NCBI GenBank assembly: GCA_041686955.1
Contig: JAWLCV010000012.1
Coordinates: forward strand, 1-64,000
From: UBA7803 sp041686955
Lineage (GTDB): Bacteria; Pseudomonadota; Gammaproteobacteria; Pseudomonadales; Azotimanducaceae
Length of the DNA stretch: 64,000 nucleotides
Reading direction: 5' to 3'
Below the pieces are notes generated by a model. It had not been told where the DNA came from, ran no database searches, and saw only the letters and a program-made list of their open reading frames with translations. Position 1 is the stretch's first letter, and every line of letters begins with the position of its first letter. A program made the position numbers and the translations under genes. Shown piece by piece: positions 16,325 through 25,327 of this stretch.

Positions 16325-16762
16325 TCAGAGGGCACGCTCCACGCACGTGATCTCCGAGGTGCAGGTGAGCTCGTCGTCGACGTACGCCTTGCAGTCGAAC
16401 TTCATGACCCCGCGCTTCTCCGCCAGCATGCGGCTCTCCATCATGAGCCGGTCGCCGGGAATCACCGGACGCTTGAAGCGGGTGCGATCGGTTCCGCCCA
16501 GGTAATAGGTGAAACCGTCCGACGGACGCCGATTCTTGCTCTCGAAGGCCAGCACGCCGGAAAGCTGGGCCATGGCCTCCACGATGAGCACGCCGGGCAT
16601 GATGGGATGACCCGGGAAGTGGCCGTTGAAGAAGGGCTCGTTCACGGTCACGTTCTTGTAGCCGCGGATGTGCTCACCGGGGGTCAGCTCCACCACGCGA
16701 TCCACCAGCAGAAAGGGGTACCGGTGGGGCAGGTACTCGAACAGCTCGTTGATCTTTTTCAT
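16325..16762 (-). CDS. fabZ: 3-hydroxyacyl-[acyl-carrier-protein] dehydratase FabZ
   Basis: 145 residues; dehydrates 3-hydroxyacyl-ACP in fatty acid elongation, competing with LpxA/LpxD for the same acyl pool. Hot-dog fold with the active-site motifs LPHRYPFLLVDRV, the catalytic His in FFNGHFPGHPIMPGV and the Glu in VLIVEAMAQLSG. The start is fixed by ATGA overlap with the lpxD stop (16759-16762), although the frame is open further upstream. lpxD-fabZ-lpxA-lpxB order is standard. Confidence 0.97.
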   Translation of the reverse strand: MKKINELFEYLPHRYPFLLVDRVVELTPGEHIRGYKNVTVNEPFFNGHFPGHPIMPGVLIVEAMAQLSGVLAFESKNRRPSDGFTYYLGGTDRTRFKRPVIPGDRLMMESRMLAEKRGVMKFDCKAYVDDELTCTSEITCVERAL

Positions 16763-17829
16763 TCTGGATCCTGCTCTGCTGACTCGGAAAGTTCGGTCCG
16801 CTCGAGGGCCCGCTCCAGGCGCGCCACCCGGCGGCTCAGGTCGTCGAGACGCTGGAAACGCAGGGCGTTTCGCTTCCACTGGCGGCCCGGCGCGTGCAGC
16901 ACGCCGCCGGAGTAGACGCCGGGCTCGGTGATGGAGGCCGACACGTGGGTCATGCCGCTCACCACCACACCATCGCACAGCTCGATGGGTCCGTCGCCGC
17001 CCACCCCCACGCCTCCCGCCAGGATGCAGTGACGGCCGATGCGGGTGCTGCCCACGATGCCCACGCAGCCGCAGATCACGGTGTGGGCGCCGATGTGGCA
17101 GTTGTGCCCGATCTGCACCTGATTGTCGATCTTCACGCCGTCCTCGATCACGGTATCGTCGATGGCGCCGCGGTCGATGGTGGAGCAGGCGCCCACGCTC
17201 ACGTCGTCGCCGAGCACCACCCCGCCGAGCTGGGCGATGGAGTGCAGCCGCCCGGCCCCGTCCGGCGCGAAGCCGAAGCCGTCGGCGCCGATCACCGCGC
17301 CGCTGTGCACGGTGCAGCGCGCCCCCGTGCGGACGTCGGGATAGAGCACCGCGTTCGCCATGAGCACGCCGTCTTCCCCCACCACGCAGCGCTCGCCAAC
17401 CACGGCGTTGGCGTACACCCGCACCCGCGGGCCGATGCGAGCTCCGGCCGCCACCACCACCCCCGGGCCGATGCAGGCACTGTCGCTCACCGCCGCAGCC
17501 GGATCCACCCGGGCGCCCGGGTCCACCCCCACCGGGAGCTCAGGCAAGCGGGCGAAGAGTTGAGAGACCCGGGCGAAGGCCAGATACGGGTTCTCCACCA
17601 CCAGTGCCGGGCCCGGCCAGAGCTCGAGATCCTTCTCCGAGAGGATCACGGCGCCGGCCCGGGTGGTGGCGAGCTGCCGGCGGTACGCAGGGCTGGACAG
17701 GTGGGAAACGTCGCCCGGGCCCGCGCCGGCCAGACTGCCGAGGCCCGTGATTCGAATGGCCGGATCGCCCACCAGCCGCGCCGACAGGCGATCCGCCAGC
17801 TCCGCCAGAGTGAAGGTGAGGTCACTCAC
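16759..17829 (-). CDS. lpxD: UDP-3-O-(3-hydroxyacyl)glucosamine N-acyltransferase
   Basis: 356 residues; N-acylates UDP-3-O-acylglucosamine in lipid A synthesis. The N-terminal uridine-binding domain (FTLAELADRLSARLVGD) is followed by left-handed beta-helix hexapeptides with the catalytic His region in DNQVQIGHNCHIGAHT and the FGFAPDG loop. The C-terminal helix (RFQRLDDLSRRVARLERAL) fits. GTG start 16 bases after the skp stop. Confidence 0.96.
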   Translation of the reverse strand: MSDLTFTLAELADRLSARLVGDPAIRITGLGSLAGAGPGDVSHLSSPAYRRQLATTRAGAVILSEKDLELWPGPALVVENPYLAFARVSQLFARLPELPVGVDPGARVDPAAAVSDSACIGPGVVVAAGARIGPRVRVYANAVVGERCVVGEDGVLMANAVLYPDVRTGARCTVHSGAVIGADGFGFAPDGAGRLHSIAQLGGVVLGDDVSVGACSTIDRGAIDDTVIEDGVKIDNQVQIGHNCHIGAHTVICGCVGIVGSTRIGRHCILAGGVGVGGDGPIELCDGVVVSGMTHVSASITEPGVYSGGVLHAPGRQWKRNALRFQRLDDLSRRVARLERALERTELSESAEQDPE

Positions 17830-17845
17830 GGGAAGCGGCCCCCGA

Positions 17846-18367
17846 TCAACGGGACGCTTGCCGCCGCTCGTTGAGCTTCTCGGTCACCTTCCGGGTGATA
17901 TCGTGCCTGGAATTGGCGTACAGCAGACCGTTGCGCTGCATGATCACGTCGTAGCCCTCGAGCTCGATCAGATCCTTCAACACGGCGTCGATCTTCGGCG
18001 CCATCTGCTGCAGCAACTCCTGACGACGGTCCTGCACCTCTTTCTGCAGCTTGTTCACCAGGAACTGGTAGTCCAGCCGCTTGTCCTCGATTTCCTTCTG
18101 GCGGCGGCGCTGCTCGCTGGGGCTCATCACCTCGGCGTCCTTCTGTAGCTGCTCCTGCAGCGCCATGATCTCCTCGCCCAGCGCGTTCACCTCGTCCTGG
18201 TCGTCCTTGAGCGCGTTCTGGGTATCCTCCATCAGCTGCTGGGCTTCCTCGCTTTCGAGCAGCGCCCGCTGGGTGTCCAGCACGGCGATCTTCAGCTCGG
18301 CGGCCACTCCCCCGGCGGCGAACAGCGCGAGCGACAGCAACGACCAACTCACAAACTTCCTGATCAC
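17846..18367 (-). CDS. skp: Periplasmic chaperone Skp/OmpH
   Basis: 173-residue outer-membrane-protein chaperone. A cleavable signal peptide ends near Ala23 (SLALFAAGGVAA), followed by LKIAVLDTQRALLESEEAQ and a long charged coiled-coil arm, the jellyfish-tentacle part of the trimer. Strong ribosome site AAGGAG nine bases upstream of the ATG. It is downstream of bamA, as in E. coli; the 164-base gap 18368-18531 between them contains a short direct repeat (GTTGGGG(C/T)GCC twice) and no gene I can recognise. Confidence 0.93.
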   Translation of the reverse strand: MIRKFVSWSLLSLALFAAGGVAAELKIAVLDTQRALLESEEAQQLMEDTQNALKDDQDEVNALGEEIMALQEQLQKDAEVMSPSEQRRRQKEIEDKRLDYQFLVNKLQKEVQDRRQELLQQMAPKIDAVLKDLIELEGYDVIMQRNGLLYANSRHDITRKVTEKLNERRQASR

Positions 18368-18531
18368 GATTCACTCCTTGGCAAAGCGTTTCCGGCACCC
18401 CAACGGGCGCCCCAACGACGCCTGCGCGTCACTATGACGGCCTCCGCGGCCCGGGTACCGCAACTTCGTCTCCCGGTATCACGCGGCCCCCCCGGCCCGT
18501 CCGACCCTCGCCGGGCGGGCGCATTCTATCA

Positions 18532-20889
18532 TCAGAACGTCCGGCCAAGCTCGAACTGGAAGGTCTCCTTCTCGTCGAACTCGCCCGCGTTGAACGGCTT
18601 GGCAAGGCCGAAGGTCATGGGCCCCATCCCCGTCAGCCAGGTGACCGCGAAGCCCGCCGAGTAGCGTATCTCCCCTGCGTCGAAGTCGCTGCACACCGTG
18701 CTGACGCTCGGGCAGTTGGTGTTGAACACGTTGCCGGCGTCGAAGAACAGGACCGGCCGGAATTGGCGACTGTCTTCCATGAACGGCAGCGGGAAGATCA
18801 GCTCGGCGCTCGCCTCCACCAGCAGATTGCCCCCGAACGGCGGCGGCTCCCGGCGGAAGATGGGGTCCGGCACGCCGTCTCCGTCCAGGTCCACCAGGGG
18901 ATCCGTGCTGCGAGGCCCCAGGGTGTTCTGCTCGAAGCCCCGCACCGAGCCGAACCCGCCGGCGAAGAAGTGCTCGTAGAACGGCAGCGCGTCGCTGCTG
19001 CCGTAACCGTCGCCGAAGCCCAGCCGGGTCCGGAACCGGGTGGTCCAGCGGTCGCTGATGGGAAAGTACTGCTGCCCGGTGTAGACCAGCTTGTAGAACT
19101 GCAGATCGCTGCCGGGCACCGCCGCCTCCAGCGCCAGCGACTGGGAACGGCCCCGAGTGGGGAAGAGGCCGCGGTTCAAGGTCGAGCTGCTCCAGGACAG
19201 ATTCAGCTTGTAGTTCAGGGAATCGCTGCCGTTCTCGTCGATGAACTCGCTGATCTCCTGGGCCGGAAACCGCCCCTCGGTGATGTCGGTGTACTCGACG
19301 GTGCCGCCGAAGTTGATGCGCCTGGTCTCGCCGATGGGGAAGCCGAAGTTGATCCCCGCCCCGTAAGAATTAGTGGTGAAGCGGGCGATGTTGGCCTCGT
19401 CGTAGTTCGATTCCCGGAAGAAGACGTTGAAGCCGCGGCTGATGCCGTCCAGGGTGAAGTACGGATCGAAGTAGTTGAAGCTGGCGGAGCGCTGGAACTT
19501 GGAGTACGAAAGCCCCACCCCCAGGCTGTTGCCGGTGCCGAGCACGTTGCTCTCCTGGTAGTTGGCGCCGAGGATCAGCCCGTAGCCCTGGGAGTACCCC
19601 ACGGTGGCGGAGATGCTGCCGGAGGGCTGCTCCTCGACGCTGAAGTCCACGTCGATCTGATCGTCCGTGCCGGGCACCTCGGGGGTCTCCACGTTCACTT
19701 CCTTGAAGAAGCCCAGCCGCTCGAGGCGCACCTTGGAAAGATCGATCTGCGCGGTGGAGGCCCAGCCTCCCTCCATTTGCCGCATCTCCCGGCGCAGCAC
19801 TTCGTCCTGGGTGACGCTGTTGCCGGAGAAGGTGATGCGCCGCACGTAGGCCCGGTTGCCGGCGTCGACGAAAAACTCCACGTCCACGGTGCCGTCGTCG
19901 TTGATCTTCGGAACGCCGCTGGCGGTGGCGAAGGTGTAGCCGGAGTTACCGAGCGCCTGGGTGAGGCGCTCCTCGGTGGCGGTGACCCGGGCCTGGGAGA
20001 ACACCTGCTCCGGCGCCACCACGAACAGCCGCCGCAGGTCGTCCGGGCGGACGTCGTGGAGCTCGCCCACCAGGTTCACGTCCCGCACCGTGTACTTCGG
20101 CCCCTCCTCCACGTTCATGGTGATGTAGACCTGACGGCGATCGGGCGTGATGCTCACCTGGGTGGACTCGATGTCGAACTCCACGTAGCCGCGGTCGCGA
20201 TAGTAGGATTCCAGCTTCTCCAGGTCTCCGGCGAGCTTCTCCCGCGAGTACTTGTCGTCGTTGCGGTAGAACGAGAACAGGCTCGGGTGCTGGAGCTCCA
20301 GCTCCTCGAGCAGATCCTCCTGGTCGAACACCTCGGCGCCGACGATGTTGATGTGGCGGATCCCGGAGGTCTTGCCCTCCTCGATGTCGATCTTGATGGC
20401 CACGCGGTTGCGCGGCAGCTCCTCCACCTCGGTCTCGATGCTGGCCCCGTAGCGGCCCTGGGCGACGTACTGCCGCTCGAGCTCCAGGCCCACCCGCTCC
20501 AGGGTCGCCTGCTTGAAGATCTCGCCTTCCTGCAGCCCCTGCTGCGACAGGCCCTCGAGCAGCGCCTCGGTCTGAATCGCCTTGTTCCCCTCGATCTCGA
20601 TGCTCTCGATGGCGGGGCGCTCCTTCACCGAGATCACCAGGACGTCGTCGTCACGCGCCATGCGAATGTCGTCGAAGTATCCGGAATCGAACAGGATGCG
20701 GATGAGCTGGCGGATCGTGACCTCGTCCACCGTGTCGCCCACGTTCACCGGGAGGAGGTTGAACACGGTGCCCGCGCTCACCCGCTGCAGGCCCTGAAGG
20801 CGAATGTCGGAAATGGTGAACGTGTCTGCCCAGGCGGTACACGACCACCACAACAGCAAGCAGCACAGCCAGCGTAGCGAACGCCTCAT
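18532..20889 (-). CDS. bamA: Outer membrane protein assembly factor BamA
   Basis: 785-residue core of the beta-barrel assembly machine. Signal peptide MRRSLRWLCCLLLWWSCTAW with cleavage after Ala21, then five POTRA repeats (FTISDIRLQGLQRVSAGTVF begins the first) to about residue 420, then the Omp85 barrel. The lid-lock motif VRGFEQNTLGP and the C-terminal phenylalanine of the beta-signal (FELGRTF) are present. The start at 20889 is chosen because the signal peptide begins there; the open frame continues upstream into rseP in a different reading. rseP-bamA-skp is the conserved order. Confidence 0.97.
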   Translation of the reverse strand: MRRSLRWLCCLLLWWSCTAWADTFTISDIRLQGLQRVSAGTVFNLLPVNVGDTVDEVTIRQLIRILFDSGYFDDIRMARDDDVLVISVKERPAIESIEIEGNKAIQTEALLEGLSQQGLQEGEIFKQATLERVGLELERQYVAQGRYGASIETEVEELPRNRVAIKIDIEEGKTSGIRHINIVGAEVFDQEDLLEELELQHPSLFSFYRNDDKYSREKLAGDLEKLESYYRDRGYVEFDIESTQVSITPDRRQVYITMNVEEGPKYTVRDVNLVGELHDVRPDDLRRLFVVAPEQVFSQARVTATEERLTQALGNSGYTFATASGVPKINDDGTVDVEFFVDAGNRAYVRRITFSGNSVTQDEVLRREMRQMEGGWASTAQIDLSKVRLERLGFFKEVNVETPEVPGTDDQIDVDFSVEEQPSGSISATVGYSQGYGLILGANYQESNVLGTGNSLGVGLSYSKFQRSASFNYFDPYFTLDGISRGFNVFFRESNYDEANIARFTTNSYGAGINFGFPIGETRRINFGGTVEYTDITEGRFPAQEISEFIDENGSDSLNYKLNLSWSSSTLNRGLFPTRGRSQSLALEAAVPGSDLQFYKLVYTGQQYFPISDRWTTRFRTRLGFGDGYGSSDALPFYEHFFAGGFGSVRGFEQNTLGPRSTDPLVDLDGDGVPDPIFRREPPPFGGNLLVEASAELIFPLPFMEDSRQFRPVLFFDAGNVFNTNCPSVSTVCSDFDAGEIRYSAGFAVTWLTGMGPMTFGLAKPFNAGEFDEKETFQFELGRTF

Positions 20890-20906
20890 GTCCCCCCCAG
20901 GGCCGA

Positions 20907-22244
20907 TCAGAACAAACGGGATATGTCGTTGTACAGGGCCAGGATCATCAGCCCGGCCACCAGGAACAGCCCGATCTGGGTACCGAGCGCCTGCACCCGC
21001 TCCGAAACGGGCTTGCCCCGCACCACCTCCGCCGCGCAGAAGACGATGTGCCCGCCGTCGAGGATGGGAATCGGCATCAGATTCAGAACCCCCAGCGATA
21101 TGCTCAACAGCGCCAGAACCCCGAGGAAGAAGCGCCAGCCGGAACGGGCCGAATCCCCCGCCACCTTGGCGATGGTGATCGGTCCGCTCAGATTCTTCAT
21201 GGAAACGTCGCCGGTGACCATCTTCTTCAGCAGGCCCAGGGTCAGCACCGTCTTGTCCCAGGTCTCGCCGATGCTGGGCGCCACCGCCTCCAGCGGCCCG
21301 TAGCGGATCTCGTTGGTGCGGGCGGCGACCCCCACGTAGCCGCCGGTGCCGCCGTCGGGAAGCTCCCGCAGCTCCGGGCGCACCACCAGGGAGAGGCGGC
21401 GACCCTCCCGCTCCACCGTCACGTCCAGCGGTTGTCCGGCGGAGGCCTGAACCGCCTCCACCCACTCGGACCAGGTCGCAACCGGCTGCCCCGCCACCGA
21501 AACGACCCGGTCGTAAGGGCGCAGACCGGCGCGGGCCGCCGGGCTGTCCGGCAGCACCTCACCCATCACCGCCGGGAGCGCCGGCTGAATGCCGAGGGAA
21601 CCCAGCAGATCGGGCTCGTCCACCCCGCGGTGCCAGTCGGTCACCGGCAGGTTCACGTCCGCCGGCGCGGCACTTCCGGGATTGCGGGCGGAGAGGGTGA
21701 TGGAACCGGTCTCGCCCAGGCGCCCGGCCAGCGCCATGGTCACTTCCTGCCAGGAGCGCGTGCGCTCGCCGTCGACGGCGATGATCTCCGCGCCCTCGAC
21801 CAGGCCCGCCCGCTCCGCCGGCGAAGCCTCCGGCACTTCTCCCAGCATGGGCGCAATGGCCGTGGTGCCCACCACGAACAGCAGCCAGTACACGAGCCCG
21901 GCCAGCACGAAGTTCGCCAGCGGTCCCGCCGACGCGATGGCCATGCGCCACCAGGGATTGAGATCCGGGTACGCCACGTCGCCGGGTCGCCGCTCGGCCT
22001 CCACCGTGCCGGGCTCCCGCTCGTCGAGCATGCGCACATAGCCCCCCAGCGGGATCGCGGCCACGGCGAACTCCGTGCCGTGCTTGTCGAACCTGGACCA
22101 GATCGGCTTGCCGAAGCCCACGGAGAACCGCACCACGCGGACGCCCGACAGCCGGGCCACCAGGAAATGGCCGAGCTCGTGGAAGGTCACCAGCACTCCC
22201 AGGGTGACGATCAGCGCCAGCGGATATTGGAGAAAGTCCATCAC
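20907..22244 (-). CDS. rseP: Intramembrane site-2 zinc metalloprotease RseP
   Basis: 445-residue inner-membrane protease that cuts the anti-sigma factor RseA after its first periplasmic cleavage. The zinc-binding HExxH is in VTFHELGHFLVARLSG near residue 22, and the second metal motif is MPIPILDGGHI near residue 385. Two PDZ domains lie between (PEASPAERAGLVEGAEI and DSPAARAGLRPYDRVVS). Its substrate RseA and sigma factor RpoE are encoded at 56380-57741. In Pseudomonas dxr is directly upstream, between cdsA and rseP; here only 109 bases separate them. Confidence 0.96.
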   Translation of the reverse strand: MMDFLQYPLALIVTLGVLVTFHELGHFLVARLSGVRVVRFSVGFGKPIWSRFDKHGTEFAVAAIPLGGYVRMLDEREPGTVEAERRPGDVAYPDLNPWWRMAIASAGPLANFVLAGLVYWLLFVVGTTAIAPMLGEVPEASPAERAGLVEGAEIIAVDGERTRSWQEVTMALAGRLGETGSITLSARNPGSAAPADVNLPVTDWHRGVDEPDLLGSLGIQPALPAVMGEVLPDSPAARAGLRPYDRVVSVAGQPVATWSEWVEAVQASAGQPLDVTVEREGRRLSLVVRPELRELPDGGTGGYVGVAARTNEIRYGPLEAVAPSIGETWDKTVLTLGLLKKMVTGDVSMKNLSGPITIAKVAGDSARSGWRFFLGVLALLSISLGVLNLMPIPILDGGHIVFCAAEVVRGKPVSERVQALGTQIGLFLVAGLMILALYNDISRLF

Positions 22245-22353
22245 GTAGGTGAGACCCTGGTTACTTCGGTTGGTTCTGGCCGCGCCTGCCGGCGCCCCGG
22301 ACCCGGTGAAGGCGCGGATGATATACGAACACCCCGGCCTGGATCGAACCCAA

Positions 22354-23166
22354 TCAGCCCATCCCTCCGGAGGAGATTCCGGTGGAGAGCATCAGCGCGA
22401 ACACCGGCAGCACCGCCACCACGGAGTCGATCCGGTCGAGCATGCCGCCGTGCCCGGGAAGCAGCGAGCCGGAGTCCTTCACGCCGCGGGAGCGCTTGAG
22501 GACGCTCTCGAACAGGTCGCCGAAGACCGAGACCGTGACCAGCAGCAGAATCAACGGCGGCCACCAGGGCGTGAGCGCCCCCATGGGCACCAGCATGACC
22601 AGCGCCACCAGCAGGCTCGCCAGGATGCCGCCCATGAGGCCTTCCCAGGTCTTCCCCGGGCTCACCCGGGGGGCGAGCAGCCGCCGGCCGTAGCGATGGC
22701 CGGCGAAATAGGCGCCGATGTCCGCGCCCCACACCAGGAACAGGAGCCACAGCACCCAGGTGGCGCCGCCGGGCTGGCCGCGGATCACCACCAGGCCGAG
22801 CCACGCCGCGAGCGCCACCAGCAGACCCGCCGGCACCGCCACCAGGGGATGGGTCACCACCCTGCCCCCGCGGGGGTACAGCAGCACCGCCACCGCCGCC
22901 AGCAGCCAGAAACCGACGCCCAGCCACAGCACGGCGCCCCAATGCTCCGGCAGCCGCCAGGCGAGCAGGGCCAGGGCCGCCAGCACCACCAGGTACACCA
23001 GCCGGGACCACGCCCCCTTCAATCCCGCGAGCCCGGCCCACTCGTAGGCGCCCGCTGCGGCGATGAGCCAGAAGAAGGCGGCGTAGGCGGCGATGGGCAG
23101 CAGGTAGATGGCCGAAACGACCAGGGGAGCCAGGATGAGCGCGGTGATGACCCGGGAACGCAGCAA
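22354..23166 (-). CDS. cdsA: Phosphatidate cytidylyltransferase
   Basis: 270-residue polytopic membrane enzyme making CDP-diacylglycerol from phosphatidic acid and CTP. The C-terminal CDS signature is complete: LKRSRGVKDSGSLLPGHGG followed by MLDRIDS; about seven hydrophobic segments precede it. Starts 7 bases after the uppS stop. The 109-base gap to rseP contains no coding frame. Confidence 0.95.
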   Translation of the reverse strand: MLRSRVITALILAPLVVSAIYLLPIAAYAAFFWLIAAAGAYEWAGLAGLKGAWSRLVYLVVLAALALLAWRLPEHWGAVLWLGVGFWLLAAVAVLLYPRGGRVVTHPLVAVPAGLLVALAAWLGLVVIRGQPGGATWVLWLLFLVWGADIGAYFAGHRYGRRLLAPRVSPGKTWEGLMGGILASLLVALVMLVPMGALTPWWPPLILLLVTVSVFGDLFESVLKRSRGVKDSGSLLPGHGGMLDRIDSVVAVLPVFALMLSTGISSGGMG

Positions 23167-23173
23167 GCGGAGG

Positions 23174-23950
23174 CTACTGGCGACGCCCGAAACGGCGCTG
23201 CCGCTCCTGAAACCACGACAGGGCCTCCGCCAGCTCCCGCTCCGAGAACTCCGGCCAGTACGCTTCCGTGAAGTACAGTTCCGTGTACGCGAAGTCCCAC
23301 AGCAGAAAATTGCTGATGCGGGCCTCGCCGCCGGTGCGGATGCAGATGTCCGGGGCGGGCAGGTCGCCGAGCGACAGGTAGCGGCCGAACACGGTCTCGT
23401 CCACGTCGTCGGCCTGCAGGCGTCCCGCCGCCACGTCCCGGGCCAGATCCCGGGCCGCCCGGGCGATGTCCCAGCGGCCGCCGAAGTTCGCCGCGATGTT
23501 GAGGGTCATGCGGTCGTTGTCCCGGGTCAGCGCCTCCGCCCGATTCATCCGCATCTGCAGATCCGGAGCGAAGCGCTCGCGGTCGCCGATGATGCGCAGC
23601 CGTACGCCGCGCTCGTTCAGCTCGTCGACGTCGCGCTCGAGTACGTTGCGCATGAGGTCCATGAGCAGGTTGACCTCGCGGCTGGGGCGCTGCCAGTTCT
23701 CGGTGCTGAAGGCGAACAGGGTGAGGATGCGGACTCCCGCGTCGGCGCAGGCCTCCGCCACCGGCCGGACGTTCTTGGCACCGGCGCGATGCCCCGCCGC
23801 CCCCGGCAGGCGACGCTGCTTCGCCCAGCGGTGGTTGCCATCCATTATGATGGCCACGTGCCGGGGTAGCTTGCTGGAAGGGTCCGCCGCGAAGGAGTCG
23901 CTCTGCGACTCTGCTGATGCTTTGTCTACCGTTGCCCTGACTTCGGCCAT
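23174..23950 (-). CDS. uppS: Undecaprenyl diphosphate synthase (cis-prenyltransferase)
   Basis: 258 residues; extends farnesyl diphosphate with isopentenyl diphosphate to the C55 carrier lipid. Catalytic motif HVAIIMDGNHRWAKQR near residue 32, FAFSTENWQRPSREV, and the C-terminal RTGGEARISNFLLW and YTELYFTEAYWPEF blocks. The first 28 residues before the conserved core are Ala/Ser rich and the true start might be internal. Its substrate requires an isoprenoid supply, yet the dxr gene normally next to it is absent on both sides (67 bases to frr, 7 bases to cdsA). Confidence 0.96.
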   Translation of the reverse strand: MAEVRATVDKASAESQSDSFAADPSSKLPRHVAIIMDGNHRWAKQRRLPGAAGHRAGAKNVRPVAEACADAGVRILTLFAFSTENWQRPSREVNLLMDLMRNVLERDVDELNERGVRLRIIGDRERFAPDLQMRMNRAEALTRDNDRMTLNIAANFGGRWDIARAARDLARDVAAGRLQADDVDETVFGRYLSLGDLPAPDICIRTGGEARISNFLLWDFAYTELYFTEAYWPEFSERELAEALSWFQERQRRFGRRQ

Positions 23951-24017
23951 ATGACTCTTCGCGTTGCGGATAACGTCGGTTACCCGCGGTAACCGGTGAG
24001 CGGTCCGTAGTGTAGCG

Positions 24018-24575
24018 TCAAACCGCCATCAGATCGGCTTCTTTCGCCTCCAGGGCCTTGTCGACCTCGCCGATCCACTTGTCGGTGAGCTTCTGAATCG
24101 CTTCTTCCGCGCGATGGGCGTCGTCTTCGGCGATCTCCTTCTCCTTCACCAGTTCCCGGACGTCACCGATGGCGTCCCGGCGGATGTTGCGGATGGCGAT
24201 CCGCGCGTTCTCCGCCTCGTGCCGGGCGTGCTTCGCCAGATCCCTCCGGTTTTCCTCGGTCAGGGCGGGCAACGGCACCCGGATCACGTCCGACGTGGAG
24301 TTGGGGGTGATGCCCAGATCGCTCCTCAGGATGGCCTTCTCGATCTCCGGAATCAGCTTCTTCTCCCACGGCGAGATCACCAGGGTCCGTGCGTCCTCGA
24401 CGGTGACCGAAGCGAGCTGATTCAGCGGCGTGTCGGTGCCGTAGTAGGGGACCTCGATGCCGTGAAGGAGGGACGGATGAGCCCGGCCGGTGCGAATGCG
24501 GGCGAAGGCCGCATGCAGCGACTCCAGCGATTTGCCCATGCGCTCGTCGGCATCGGCGCGAATGTCGTCGATCAT
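24018..24575 (-). CDS. frr: Ribosome recycling factor
   Basis: 185 residues, the exact family length. It splits post-termination ribosomes with EF-G. Conserved segments: LESLHAAFARIRTGRAHPSLL and VEDARTLVISPWEKKLIPEIEKA. The ATG overlaps the pyrH stop in an ATGA (24572-24575). Part of the rpsB-tsf-pyrH-frr unit. Confidence 0.97.
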   Translation of the reverse strand: MIDDIRADADERMGKSLESLHAAFARIRTGRAHPSLLHGIEVPYYGTDTPLNQLASVTVEDARTLVISPWEKKLIPEIEKAILRSDLGITPNSTSDVIRVPLPALTEENRRDLAKHARHEAENARIAIRNIRRDAIGDVRELVKEKEIAEDDAHRAEEAIQKLTDKWIGEVDKALEAKEADLMAV

Positions 24576-25291
24576 AGCTCCCTCTCGCCCGCGGGACCCA
24601 CCCGCGTTCCAACCTTGTCACCCTTGATCACACGGGTCAACGCGCCCTCGTCCGCCAGGTCGAACACCACCACGGGCAGGTCGTGGTCGCGGCACAGGCA
24701 GATGGCGGTCAGGTCCATCACCTTGAGGTCGCGCTCGAGTACCTCATCATAGCTGAGGGCGTCGAAGCGCGTGGCGCTCGGATCGAGCATGGGGTCCGCC
24801 GAGTAGACCCCGTCCACCTTGGTGGCCTTCAGCACCGCGTCGGCACCGATTTCGATGCCCCGCAGGCAGGCCGCGGTGTCGGTGGTGAAGAACGGGTTGC
24901 CGGTGCCGGCGACGAACACCGCCACCTCTCCCCGCTCCAGGGCCGCCACCGCCGCGTCGCGGTCGAAGCGCGCCGCGACTCCCGGCAGCTCCAGCGCCGA
25001 ATACAGCGCGGAGGGCACCCCCACCTGCCGCAGCAGATCGCGGAACGCCAGCCCGTTCATCACCGTGGCCAGCATCCCCATCTGATCGCCGGTAACCCGG
25101 TCGAGACCGGAGCGCTGCAGCGCGGCGCCCCGGAACAGGTTACCGCCGCCGAGCACCAGGGCCACCTCGGCCCCCTGCTCCCTCGCGGCGGCGATGTCCC
25201 GGCACAGACGCTTCACCACCTCGGGGTCGATGCCCATGCCGGCGTCGCCGGCCAGGGCCTCGCCGCTCAGCTTGAGCAGGACCCGGCGCAC
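24572..25291 (-). CDS. pyrH: UMP kinase
   Basis: 239-residue bacterial UMP kinase of the amino-acid kinase fold, phosphorylating UMP to UDP; PyrG downstream uses the resulting UTP. Motifs: VLLKLSGEALAGDAGMGID, the GGGNLFRG loop, DQMGMLATVMNGLA and FVAGTGNPFFTTDTAACLRG. The GTG at 25291 is the only plausible start and trims the usual N-terminus by a few residues. 36 bases after tsf. Confidence 0.97.
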   Translation of the reverse strand: MRRVLLKLSGEALAGDAGMGIDPEVVKRLCRDIAAAREQGAEVALVLGGGNLFRGAALQRSGLDRVTGDQMGMLATVMNGLAFRDLLRQVGVPSALYSALELPGVAARFDRDAAVAALERGEVAVFVAGTGNPFFTTDTAACLRGIEIGADAVLKATKVDGVYSADPMLDPSATRFDALSYDEVLERDLKVMDLTAICLCRDHDLPVVVFDLADEGALTRVIKGDKVGTRVGPAGEREL

Positions 25292-25327
25292 GGCGTCAGC
25301 GGTACCCGACCAGAGTCAGCGGCGTCA

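Noticed and set aside
20890..21465. N-terminal extension of bamA into rseP
   Set aside because: The extension precedes a clear signal peptide at 20889 and lies in a non-coding frame of rseP.
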